Shown here one piece after another: positions 8,239 to 16,235 of a DNA stretch of 64,000 nt (the stretch's first letter is position 1; each line of letters begins with the position of its first letter). The notes beneath the pieces were generated by a model. The model was given only the letters and a program-made list of their open reading frames with translations, did no database searches and was not told the DNA's origin. The DNA lies in the NCBI RefSeq assembly GCF_902859805.1, contig NZ_CADIKC010000002.1, forward strand, positions 682,001 through 746,000. The letters are read 5' to 3'. Origin of the DNA: Paraburkholderia sediminicola. Its GTDB lineage: Bacteria; Pseudomonadota; Gammaproteobacteria; Burkholderiales; Burkholderiaceae. Position numbers and translations under genes: made by a program.

Positions 8239-8395
8239 GGCAAGGACGGCGCGGCGAAACCATCCTGAATCAAGCTGAAAATATCTGAAGGATCGTTTTC
8301 GAAAGCACGGTGGAGGCGCAGCAGGCATTGCGGACAGTGTGAAATCCAGTATGCTGACCGTTCCGCTGAAACTCCGACGAATCCGGCTCTTCGCC

Positions 8396-9316
8396 ATGAA
8401 CCTATCCTTTGAAGTCCTGCAGGTGCTCGATGCGATCGATCGAACCGGCACCTTTGCAAGTGCCGCGGAAAAGCTTCACAAGGTCCCGTCTTCGTTGACG
8501 TATCTGGTTCAGAAACTCGAACTCGATCTTGGCGTCAAGCTGTTCGACCGTTCTGGCCGGCGCGCGACGCTCACGCATGCGGGGCGCGTGGTGGTCGAAG
8601 AAGGCCGCCGCCTGCTGGAGGCCGCGGAAGATCTCGAGCGCAAGGCGAAGCGAATCCAGCATGGCTGGGAATCCGATCTGCACATCGCGGTCGACGAGAT
8701 CATCCCGTTCGACTTGCTCTGGAGCCATGTCGACCAGTTCTACAAGCTGAAGCTAGACACGCGGCTGCATCTGTCGAAAGAAGTGCTGGGCGGTTCATGG
8801 GACGCGCTCCTGACGCGTCGCGCCGACCTGATCGTCGGCGCTGCGGGCGAGCCGCCGGCGATTCCCGGTCTGGTCGCCAAACCAATTGGTTCTCTGCGGC
8901 ATGTGTTCGTGGTGGCGCCGCATCATCCACTTGCGTCCATGCCGGGACCGCTGACGCTGGATATCGTCGCTCGACATCGCGCGGTCGCAATCGGCGACAC
9001 CTCCCGCAAGCTCGCGCCGCGCACAATCGCAATCGCCGCCAACCAGGAGGTCCTGACGGTGCCGACGCTCGAAGCCAAGCTCGCCGCGCAAATCAAGGGT
9101 CTCGCTGCGGGCACGATCCCGGAATGTCTCGCCGTCGAACCGCTGATCCAGGGTGAACTGGTGAAAAAGGAAGTGCTCGGCATGCGCGACGTCACGCATT
9201 TCTATCTTGCGTGGCGCGACGATGAGAGCGGTCGAGCGTTGCGCTGGTGGGTCGAACAACTGAACCGCCCGGATCTGATCGACGAGGCTGCGCAACAGAG
9301 AATGTTGCACGGATAA
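8396..9316 (+). CDS. LysR-family transcriptional regulator (YhaJ-like)
   Basis: The N-terminal helix-turn-helix, with DAIDRTGTFASAAEKL followed by VPSSLTYLVQKLE, is a typical LysR DNA-binding domain and resembles that of E. coli YhaJ. The remaining 220 residues fit the two-lobed LysR effector-binding domain. The ATG at 8396 gives a 306-residue protein whose helix-turn-helix sits at the usual distance from the N terminus. Upstream in-frame ATGs at 8339 and 8351 would add an unusual extension. It follows the AWR effector gene by 157 bases and converges on the next regulator gene. Its targets are not evident from the sequence. YhaJ influences type III secretion in enteric pathogens, but a similar role here would be speculation. 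Confidence 0.88.
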   Translation: MNLSFEVLQVLDAIDRTGTFASAAEKLHKVPSSLTYLVQKLELDLGVKLFDRSGRRATLTHAGRVVVEEGRRLLEAAEDLERKAKRIQHGWESDLHIAVDEIIPFDLLWSHVDQFYKLKLDTRLHLSKEVLGGSWDALLTRRADLIVGAAGEPPAIPGLVAKPIGSLRHVFVVAPHHPLASMPGPLTLDIVARHRAVAIGDTSRKLAPRTIAIAANQEVLTVPTLEAKLAAQIKGLAAGTIPECLAVEPLIQGELVKKEVLGMRDVTHFYLAWRDDESGRALRWWVEQLNRPDLIDEAAQQRMLHG

Positions 9317-9323
9317 AGCGTGT

Positions 9324-12300
9324 CTAGCCGTCCTGGCTGATTTTGCCTCGCCGCGGTTGGTCGAGCGGGCCGGATGTCGCGTTCGTATCGCTGTCGGTTT
9401 CCGCATCTGCATCCCCATCCGCATTGGCCGGCGCGTCGGCCCGCTTGCTCGCCTCGGTGGCGATCCGCAGCAACTGTTTCGCGGCTTTGAAGTCGTTCCA
9501 ATCGAAACCCTCCGTCATCCTTGCGCATGCGGAGTTCAACAACTGCACGGCTTCCCTGTTCCGGCCTTGCGCATACCAGAGCCGCGCGAGGCTCGTCGCA
9601 GTGCGCAATTGCAGCGAGAGCGCGCCTTGCGCTAGCGACTCCTCAAGTGCCGCAGTCAGACAAGCCTCTGCATCTGTCGCCACCTCGCCCAACGGTGGCT
9701 CGCCGGCGTACTCCATCAGCAGCAACTCGCCGTGGACGCGTCTGAGTTCGACCGTATACCAATGATCGCCGGCTTCGTCGCACCGCGCCAATGCATGCGC
9801 GAGCGCAGCGATCCCTTCTCTTCGCTGCCCGGCGCGCCCGAGCGTGAGGGCGTACTGTGCCGCGAGCATCGCGCGCGGCGCACCGTACTCCAGCGCCTCC
9901 AGATCGTTCAACGCCGCACGGAGCGCACGCACACGCTCCGGACCGGTTTCGTCCAGTGAGCGCAGGTATTCGCCAAAACAGCGACAGCACGCTTGCGACA
10001 CGCTCAGTCCCGCGCATCTCGACAGGTCCTGCAACATCGCGATCGCCCGAGCCGCCCTGTCCCGCTTACCCGACAGCAGCGCCAGCGGAATCTCCGCCTC
10101 AGCCAGCACGTAGCACGTGACGATCGCCTGGCCGTGATGACATGCAGCGGCCACGCAATCCTCCGCCAGCGCGAGCGCCTGATCGACGAACCCCTGCAGC
10201 CACAGCACGCGTGCCAGCGTCGCCCGGCCAACCACTCGCTGATCGGCCGACTGTCCCAACGGCAGACGATGCTGCAAGCTATCCACGTGCTGCAGAAACC
10301 GTTCGAGCGACAGCCGCGCCTGCTGTTGATCGCCCACGTAGTGCGACGCAATACCTAGCAAGCAGTAGCCGAGGATCGCGCTCATCGCGTCGCCCGACTC
10401 CGACGCTAGCGAGGCAAAGCGCTGCGCGAACGCCAACGCATTGCGCGCGGCGCCGGACGATTGATCCGCGTTCCACATGCCCCACAACGCTCGGGCTTCG
10501 AACACCTGATCGCCGAGTGCGATCGCCGTTGCGAGTACCTCCGCCCAGATGCCAAGCATTTCCCGATTCGGTCCGCTGACATGCACGAGCGCTCCGCCAA
10601 GCGCCGCCAGCAGTTGCATACGCACGCGCAGGTGCCGGCCGGAGCGCGAACCCTGATGGGCCGCCGTCACGCTATCGAGCGCACGCCGCGCCCAGACGCA
10701 GCATTCGTCGACCAGCGACAGCTCGTAGAGAAGCGACGTGACGTTCACGGCCAGCATTTCTCCCAGCGCCTCATCACCCTTCGGAGATAGCGCCCAGCCG
10801 AGCGCCGCGCGCAAATCGTCGAGCAATTCGTGCATCCGCCGATGCCATGGTTCGGAACACGCGCTCGCGGGGTTCGCACGGCCGGACCTTTCGCACTCGA
10901 GCAAACCTGCGAAGTAACGCGCGTGATTGAGCGTGGCGAGGCGCCGCTCGCCGTTGTCGTCAAGCTTCTGCAGCGCGTAGGCACGCGTGGTTTCCAGCAG
11001 CCGGTAGCGCGCTTTGCCACGCTCCACCTGCGTTACCACCAACGACTTTTCGACAAGGCCCGACACCGCTGCGATCACGTCGAGTTCGCGCAGCGCGCCG
11101 CCACCGACCACGGCAACCGCGGCTTCAAGCGTGAAGCCGTTGACGAAGACGCCGAGCCCGCGCAGCGTCGCGCGCTCAGTATCGTCGAGTAACGCATGGC
11201 TCCAGTCGAGCGTCGCCTTCAAGGTCTGGTGCCGTGGCAACGCGGTGCGATTGCCGCCCGTCAGCATGTTGAAGCGGTCGTCGAGATGATCCGCAAGCGT
11301 CTCGATGCCGAGTATCGCCGCGCGCGCCGCCGCCAGTTCGATCGCCAACGGAATACCGTCGAGCCGCCGGCATACCATGCCGGTCAGATGGATACTTCTC
11401 TCGTCGGCTGAAAAACGCTCGTCGATCGAGCGTGCGCGTGACAGGAACAACCTGACGGCGCTACGCTGCAGCACGTCCTGACTCTGGTCGTCCTGGGCGG
11501 GCACCTCAAGCGAAGCAACCCAATACAGATGTTCGTCGACGACACGCAACGGCTCCCGGCTGGTCGCGAGAATGCTCGCGGACGGATTTGCGTTCAATAG
11601 TGTTTCGGCTAGCTCGGCAGCGGGTCCAAGCACATGTTCGCAATTGTCGAGTATGAACAACACGCGCCGCGCACTGAGTTCCTTGCTAACTCGTGCAAAT
11701 GTGAGCGCCCCTGTTGCCGCGTTCACACCGATGCTGGTGGCGAACATCGCGAGCACACTGTTCGCGTCGCATGTGGCGGCGAGCGAGACCAGATAGACAC
11801 CATCAGGATAGTGCTGCAGCAAACTGCGCGCGACCTCGATCGCCAGGCGGGTTTTGCCGATACCGCCGGAGCCGACCAGCGTGATGTGACGAGTCGAAGC
11901 GAGCGCCAGTGCGACGTCGTTCAGCGCTTTCTCGCGCCCGACCAGCGTCGAGAAATTGGCAGGCAGATTGTTGGGGACAGCACGGTTTTGCCTCGTTTCG
12001 ACTGCAGCCTCAAGCTCATCGTCACGACCGCTGCTATCGGAAGGCGTCGCCAAAGGATGACGGAGCACCAGACGGTAGCCTCGTCCGGACACGGTCTGGA
12101 TAAGCCCGCGACTTTCGCCCAGCGCTTTGCGCAGTGCGGACATGTGCACCTGAAGATTGTTCTCCTCAACAAACGTGTCCGGCCACACCTGTTTGAGCAG
12201 GTCGTTCTTCGACACGAGCGCGCCGTTGGCAGCGATCAGCACGGCAAGCATGTCGAATGCGCGACTGCCAAGCCGTAGTGGTTGGCCGTCGCGAAAGAGT

Positions 12301-12359
12301 TCTCGGCTGGCGAGGTCCACCTGAAGCGGGCCAATGCAGATCATTGCCTGAGTATCCAA
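9324..12359 (-). CDS. Winged-helix regulator with NTPase and helical-repeat domains (second of three)
   Basis: The 1011-residue protein has an OmpR/PhoB-type winged helix (residues 7-99, ending TVSGRGYRLV). An NTPase domain follows, with Walker A GSGGIGKT at 163-170, a Walker B-like LFILDNCEHV, and ATSREPLR as in the LuxR/AfsR-type ATPases. The long alpha-helical C-terminal part fits TPR-type repeats. The architecture is the same as at 1702-4833 and 57434-60262. The start chosen is ATG 12359; an in-frame ATG five codons later is equally possible. It converges on the LysR gene with only seven bases between the stops. I infer a ligand-responsive one-component regulator, with targets unknown. 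Confidence 0.9.
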   Translation of the reverse strand: MDTQAMICIGPLQVDLASRELFRDGQPLRLGSRAFDMLAVLIAANGALVSKNDLLKQVWPDTFVEENNLQVHMSALRKALGESRGLIQTVSGRGYRLVLRHPLATPSDSSGRDDELEAAVETRQNRAVPNNLPANFSTLVGREKALNDVALALASTRHITLVGSGGIGKTRLAIEVARSLLQHYPDGVYLVSLAATCDANSVLAMFATSIGVNAATGALTFARVSKELSARRVLFILDNCEHVLGPAAELAETLLNANPSASILATSREPLRVVDEHLYWVASLEVPAQDDQSQDVLQRSAVRLFLSRARSIDERFSADERSIHLTGMVCRRLDGIPLAIELAAARAAILGIETLADHLDDRFNMLTGGNRTALPRHQTLKATLDWSHALLDDTERATLRGLGVFVNGFTLEAAVAVVGGGALRELDVIAAVSGLVEKSLVVTQVERGKARYRLLETTRAYALQKLDDNGERRLATLNHARYFAGLLECERSGRANPASACSEPWHRRMHELLDDLRAALGWALSPKGDEALGEMLAVNVTSLLYELSLVDECCVWARRALDSVTAAHQGSRSGRHLRVRMQLLAALGGALVHVSGPNREMLGIWAEVLATAIALGDQVFEARALWGMWNADQSSGAARNALAFAQRFASLASESGDAMSAILGYCLLGIASHYVGDQQQARLSLERFLQHVDSLQHRLPLGQSADQRVVGRATLARVLWLQGFVDQALALAEDCVAAACHHGQAIVTCYVLAEAEIPLALLSGKRDRAARAIAMLQDLSRCAGLSVSQACCRCFGEYLRSLDETGPERVRALRAALNDLEALEYGAPRAMLAAQYALTLGRAGQRREGIAALAHALARCDEAGDHWYTVELRRVHGELLLMEYAGEPPLGEVATDAEACLTAALEESLAQGALSLQLRTATSLARLWYAQGRNREAVQLLNSACARMTEGFDWNDFKAAKQLLRIATEASKRADAPANADGDADAETDSDTNATSGPLDQPRRGKISQDG

Positions 12360-12486
12360 GACGCAGCGAGTAGAGGAACAACGGAGGGTTGATCCCCCGG
12401 CGTTGCGTCCCCGCAGTCTAGATCAACGAAGCGTTGGCATGCGCGGAAAAAACTGAACCTATTGTTCGAAAATTTTGAGTGATCGC

Positions 12487-12506
12487 GAGGCCAGAAAGCT
12501 GGCCTC
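12487..12506 (-). terminator. Hairpin downstream of the porin gene
   Basis: GAGGCCAG, a four-base loop (AAAG) and CTGGCCTC form a perfect 8-bp stem 42 bases after the stop of the minus-strand gene 12548-14104. No strong T-tract follows on that strand, so an intrinsic terminator is plausible but not certain. Confidence 0.5.
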
Positions 12507-12547
12507 CTCTAGCCCGTCAACGGGATGACGTTGTGCGAGTGCACCGT

Positions 12548-14104
12548 CTACCAGCCGAATTTGAGTTCGACGCCGACGTAGTCCGAGTTACGAGCGCCCA
12601 ACTCGCGCAGAGACGAACCGATCTGAAAATGTACGGCTTCGAGCGCCGCGGCGAGATTCGCGGTAACCGCCCAGTCAGCGCGCAGTTGCGTATAGAAACC
12701 GGTCCATGGACTGCCATGCCCCGCCGTGCCCGGCACGACAGCCGAGCCTTGCTGGTAGACCGCATCCGCAGTGGTCTCGCGCCATTGCAAACCCACGCCT
12801 GCCAGCAGCGTCAACTTGCTATTCGGTTTGAGGGTAAGCGACGGCTTCACATGAATCAGGTTGGCATAGCCCGTATAGCCGGCCAGCGCGAAGTAATAGC
12901 CATTCGGGAACAACGGGTTGAACGTGCCGACACGGCCGTCTCCGGGATGCTTGTCGCCCGACGCAGCATCCACCTGAATGCCGAGCCGCGGCGTCCACGG
13001 CGCGGTTGTCAGCGTGTAGCCGGCGAGCGAGCCCACAGCCCACGCGCCGATCGTTTTGCTGCCGACATGTCCCGACTGATACATCCCCTCGACGTCCCAG
13101 TCGATATGGTTGAGGTTGCCGGAGTAGCGCGCGTCGAATACGTCGCGATGCTCGTCGCCGGTTGCATCGAGAAAGTGCGCATTGCTGCGGTTATAGCGGG
13201 AGTAGTACGCGGACAGATCCCCCGGGCCGATGTCTTTGCGCTCCATGCGCACACCGCTGAAGGTGAGATCACGATTCGAGACGTCGTCGAAATCCGAGTT
13301 GTCGCGATACTGCACCGGCTGCGTGGCGTAGCCGATCCAGCGCCATGGACCGGTTTCATAGTCGACCCAGATCGCGTCGAACGCCTGGCGCACGTTGGGA
13401 CCGTCGCGCACGGAGATGAAGCGCTGCAAGTCGAACGCCATTTCCTGGCGCCCCACCCGGAATTTGAAAGTCCCCGGCCCGAGCGGTTCGGTGATGGCGA
13501 CAAACGCCTGGCGCAAGTCGAGCGGGTTCTTGTCGACCGGCGTGACGTTGTCTTTGCCGTACGGGCGCGCGTCCTCGAATTGCATGAAGAACTGCACGTG
13601 GGGACCGAGGCGCACGTCCGCATGGACTTCCAGACGTTGCAGCAAGTAGGTGTCGTCGCGGCCCGAGCCGAGACCGAAGAGCGGTGCGTCGTTGATCTCC
13701 AGCCTCTCGCGCAGCACCATGCCGAGCGAGATATACGCGTCGGGATTGCCGAACAGCGGGATATATTTGAGCGAATCGAACGGCGCTTTCGGCACGCACG
13801 GATTGGCCAAAGCCGACCAGTTTTCCTGCCAGCGGTTGAACATGATCGCAGGCCGCGCGCACGAGGTACTTGCCGCAGCCGACGATGTCGTTGCCGTCGC
13901 CGTCGCCGTCGCCGTCTTGCCGCCCGTGGTGCTGGTGTCGTCACCGCTGCCCAGCGCCGTATCCGCCGCCGAAGCCGGCAGCGCGGCGGCAAGGCCCGTG
14001 CTGAATAGCAACGCGCGAACGATGCGCAGCGCAGCATACCGCCGCCGGCACCGGTTTGCGTGCTGAGACTTAAGTGGCGTCACGCTGCACTCATTACTGG
14101 CCAT
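12548..14104 (-). CDS. Alginate-export-family outer-membrane porin
   Basis: The 518-residue protein has a basic N terminus and a hydrophobic signal peptide ending near ALPASAAD. A low-complexity Thr/Ala linker follows, then a long series of alternating beta strands with phrases such as FKFRVGRQEMAFD and DVEGMYQSGHVG that mark the alginate-export/porin fold. The chain ends VELKFGW, an aromatic C terminus typical of outer-membrane barrels. The function is probably uptake or export of a small polar compound and need not involve alginate. The start at ATG 14104 overlaps the stop of the upstream VOC gene by 11 bases, suggesting translational coupling. A longer frame upstream lacks a signal sequence at its N terminus. 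Four GCCGTC hexamers at 13893-13916 encode part of the Thr/Ala linker. Confidence 0.85.
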   Translation of the reverse strand: MASNECSVTPLKSQHANRCRRRYAALRIVRALLFSTGLAAALPASAADTALGSGDDTSTTGGKTATATATATTSSAAASTSCARPAIMFNRWQENWSALANPCVPKAPFDSLKYIPLFGNPDAYISLGMVLRERLEINDAPLFGLGSGRDDTYLLQRLEVHADVRLGPHVQFFMQFEDARPYGKDNVTPVDKNPLDLRQAFVAITEPLGPGTFKFRVGRQEMAFDLQRFISVRDGPNVRQAFDAIWVDYETGPWRWIGYATQPVQYRDNSDFDDVSNRDLTFSGVRMERKDIGPGDLSAYYSRYNRSNAHFLDATGDEHRDVFDARYSGNLNHIDWDVEGMYQSGHVGSKTIGAWAVGSLAGYTLTTAPWTPRLGIQVDAASGDKHPGDGRVGTFNPLFPNGYYFALAGYTGYANLIHVKPSLTLKPNSKLTLLAGVGLQWRETTADAVYQQGSAVVPGTAGHGSPWTGFYTQLRADWAVTANLAAALEAVHFQIGSSLRELGARNSDYVGVELKFGW

Positions 14105-15044
14105 CGTGGACTTCAGCAATGTAGCCACCCGGGAATTCGAGCACGGCAGTCTTGCCCACGTCACTGCTATACGGCGCGTACAACACCTTCGCGCCGGCCG
14201 CCTGCGCGCGCTCGAGCGTCTGCGCCAGATCGTCCACGGCATAGCCAGTCGTCTCGCGTCCGAACGGGAACGGCAGCTTGCCGTCCGTGACGAACACCAC
14301 CATGCGGCCGAAGCCGGAGTTGATGCGAATCTCGCGGATAGTCTCGCCCGGACGGCCGATTACGCCGGCATCCGCGCGCGGATTGTCCGACACCACCTTG
14401 CCATGCGAGAAATGCAGCCAGCGACGCACGAAGTTGTTCGCTTCGTAGCGAGACACATACACGCGGTTGTCCGGAACGCTGTGCAGCGGCGCGTAGTTCG
14501 GCGCCTTGGTGTGCCAGTAGAGTTGCATCGTCAGGCCGCCTGGCCATTGAATGACGGCGTCCTTGCCGATCGGATCGTCGAATGTGTCGACGAGAACATT
14601 GGCACCCGCGGCACGCGCGGCGCTCACCGCCTGATCGATATTGGTGACGAGATATCCGGTCCGCTCGTTGCCGAACGGATAGGGAATCGGGGTTTCGAAG
14701 CCAAAGACCGACAGCATGCCGACCGGCGTCTGCACATACTGCGATGCCGTTTTGCTCGGCGTAGGCGTCACCGTAAACACCGCGCGCGGCGACGCCTTGC
14801 CGCCGAAAGTCGCGAGGAAGCTGGTGACGAACGCGTCGAGATCGGCCGAGGCCACATACACGTGGGTTGTGTCGTACTGCGCGCCGACCGACACGTCAGG
14901 TTGTCTGGCTGCAAGTGCAGTTTTTCCGGTCGACACTTCCGGTGGCCCCGCATCGGCGAATGCCGACGAAACCGGCGACAAGCCGATCAATACCGCGGCG
15001 CAGAGAAGCGCGACTGGACGATAGCGTTGCAGCGAATTAAACAT
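14094..15044 (-). CDS. Exported two-domain VOC (glyoxalase-fold) protein
   Basis: From ATG 15044 the product is 316 residues, with an N-terminal signal peptide ending near SSAFADA. Two VOC-type modules follow, at about 45-165 and 185-310. Each has the recurring pattern of a central YPFGNERTGYLV or FPFGRETTGYAV segment and ends with a strand containing VIQWPGGL or VLEFPGGY. VOC proteins are metal-dependent isomerases, dioxygenases or binding proteins. A periplasmic location would fit a binding or substrate-handling role. It is translationally coupled to the porin gene that follows, which suggests the two act on the same compound. The substrate is unknown. Confidence 0.85.
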   Translation of the reverse strand: MFNSLQRYRPVALLCAAVLIGLSPVSSAFADAGPPEVSTGKTALAARQPDVSVGAQYDTTHVYVASADLDAFVTSFLATFGGKASPRAVFTVTPTPSKTASQYVQTPVGMLSVFGFETPIPYPFGNERTGYLVTNIDQAVSAARAAGANVLVDTFDDPIGKDAVIQWPGGLTMQLYWHTKAPNYAPLHSVPDNRVYVSRYEANNFVRRWLHFSHGKVVSDNPRADAGVIGRPGETIREIRINSGFGRMVVFVTDGKLPFPFGRETTGYAVDDLAQTLERAQAAGAKVLYAPYSSDVGKTAVLEFPGGYIAEVHDGQ

Positions 15045-15193
15045 AGTGTTATCCGTTGTGTTGGCGAAGTTTGAATGGCCGGCCTCGTGGCGAGGCCGAT
15101 TCTGTTGTCTGTCGATGACGAAGCGACGATCCGGCCGGCGTCTCTCCTCGGCGCAAAGAGGCAAAGCCGCAAAACCGCACGGAGACAGGCCAG

Positions 15194-15445
15194 TCAGCCG
15201 CCTTCTTTCGTCGCGCTGGACGCTGCCGGTTTTTGCACCACGCCGTCTTTTGTCTGATCCGCGGCCTGAACCGTCTGCGTCTGGGCAAAAAGCTGTGCCT
15301 TGACCACCGGTATCGCGTGCTCGCCCAACACCATGCCGAGCAGCCCGGCGAGCGCGATCAGGGGCGGCGCTGGCGACTGCACCTTGAGCAGCCAGTAAAG
15401 AAGCCCTATTCCGAAGCCGACGCCTAGTGAAATGATGTAGCCCAT
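15194..15445 (-). CDS. XapX-domain small membrane protein
   Basis: From ATG 15445 the protein is 83 residues. It contains two membrane helices separated by a short loop, beginning GYIISLGVGFGIGLLYWLL and continuing through PAPPLIALAGLLGMVLGE, the signature of the XapX (DUF1427) family. A Lys/Gln/Ala-rich soluble tail follows. The function of XapX proteins is not established. The longer open frame to 15565 lacks coding character. It lies in the same strand and run as the HD-like and amidohydrolase genes, so it is probably part of that operon. Confidence 0.85.
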   Translation of the reverse strand: MGYIISLGVGFGIGLLYWLLKVQSPAPPLIALAGLLGMVLGEHAIPVVKAQLFAQTQTVQAADQTKDGVVQKPAASSATKEGG

Positions 15446-15548
15446 TCTGCCTGTCCTCACAATAGCCGCCATCCGTGTTCGCGCCAGCTCTTTCTTTCGA
15501 CAGGCACTCGACACACAGTCAGGCGGCAGTACTTCACGATAGATCGCG

Positions 15549-16196
15549 TCAATTCGGCCAGTCACACCCCAGTACCAGTCCGCAGAAATTCAGACGACGA
15601 TAGTTCGGGTCCCACCGGTCCAGCACATCGGCATTCACCGTGCCGAAGGTCGTCTCGGGACGATGCTGCATGCCGCGCGCATACGCTTCGATGATCTTCT
15701 TCTTGAAGCCGGATTCACGCGGATACGCCAGCACGATTTCGTCACGCTGTTGCGCGGTGAATTCGTCGTAGCGGGAGCCGCGAACATCCATCTGCACACC
15801 GGCACTGACCAGCGCAATCAGCGGCGACATGTACTCAGGAATACACGGCGTGGTGTGCAATGCGATTGCGACCCACACCTCCTGGATCGCGCTCTCGGCA
15901 ACACCGTGCTGCCGCATGAAGTCACGTGCGGCGTTCGCGCCGTCCACTTCGAACCGGTGACGGGAATGTCGATACTGCATGGTAAGACCGACGTTATGAA
16001 AGAGCATGCCGACGTAAAGCAGGTCCGCGTCGAAAGCCAGATTCTCGCGAGCGCCGGTCAGCGCACCGAACAGAAATGCCCGCAACGCGTGATGGAACAT
16101 CAACTCGGATTCCGCCGCCCGGATCTGATCGGCTGCCGCCCGGGCCAGCGGACCGTCAGGAATATCGACGCCCGCAATGCTTTTCGTCGTCGGCAT
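15549..16196 (-). CDS. HD-fold protein with Asn in place of the HD aspartate
   Basis: This 215-residue protein has the layout of HD-domain hydrolases of the cyanamide-hydratase-like type: an early FHHALRAF histidine, LLYVGMLFHNVGLT around residue 67, and a later IALHTT histidine at 114. The HD motif reads His67-Asn68 instead of His-Asp, which changes one metal ligand. It may use a different metal or be inactive, or the change may be normal for its subfamily. It lies 39 bases downstream of the amidohydrolase gene on the same strand and is likely co-transcribed. Pairing with an amidohydrolase and an isochorismatase-type hydrolase suggests breakdown of a small nitrogen compound, but the substrate is not shown by the sequence. 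Confidence 0.75.
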   Translation of the reverse strand: MPTTKSIAGVDIPDGPLARAAADQIRAAESELMFHHALRAFLFGALTGARENLAFDADLLYVGMLFHNVGLTMQYRHSRHRFEVDGANAARDFMRQHGVAESAIQEVWVAIALHTTPCIPEYMSPLIALVSAGVQMDVRGSRYDEFTAQQRDEIVLAYPRESGFKKKIIEAYARGMQHRPETTFGTVNADVLDRWDPNYRRLNFCGLVLGCDWPN

Positions 16197-16235
16197 GGTG
16201 GTCTCCGCTCGCCCCGTGGGAAGAAACCGTGGATG

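Noticed and set aside
8396..9316. LysR regulator as the type III activator of region 1
   Set aside because: PIP boxes are read by AraC-type activators. LysR proteins bind different sites, and similarity to YhaJ alone is not enough.
9324..12359. Sensor kinase or classic SARP identity for the winged-helix/NTPase regulators
   Set aside because: No kinase or receiver motifs are present, and the bacterial activation domain that follows the winged helix in SARPs is missing; the NTPase begins after a linker.
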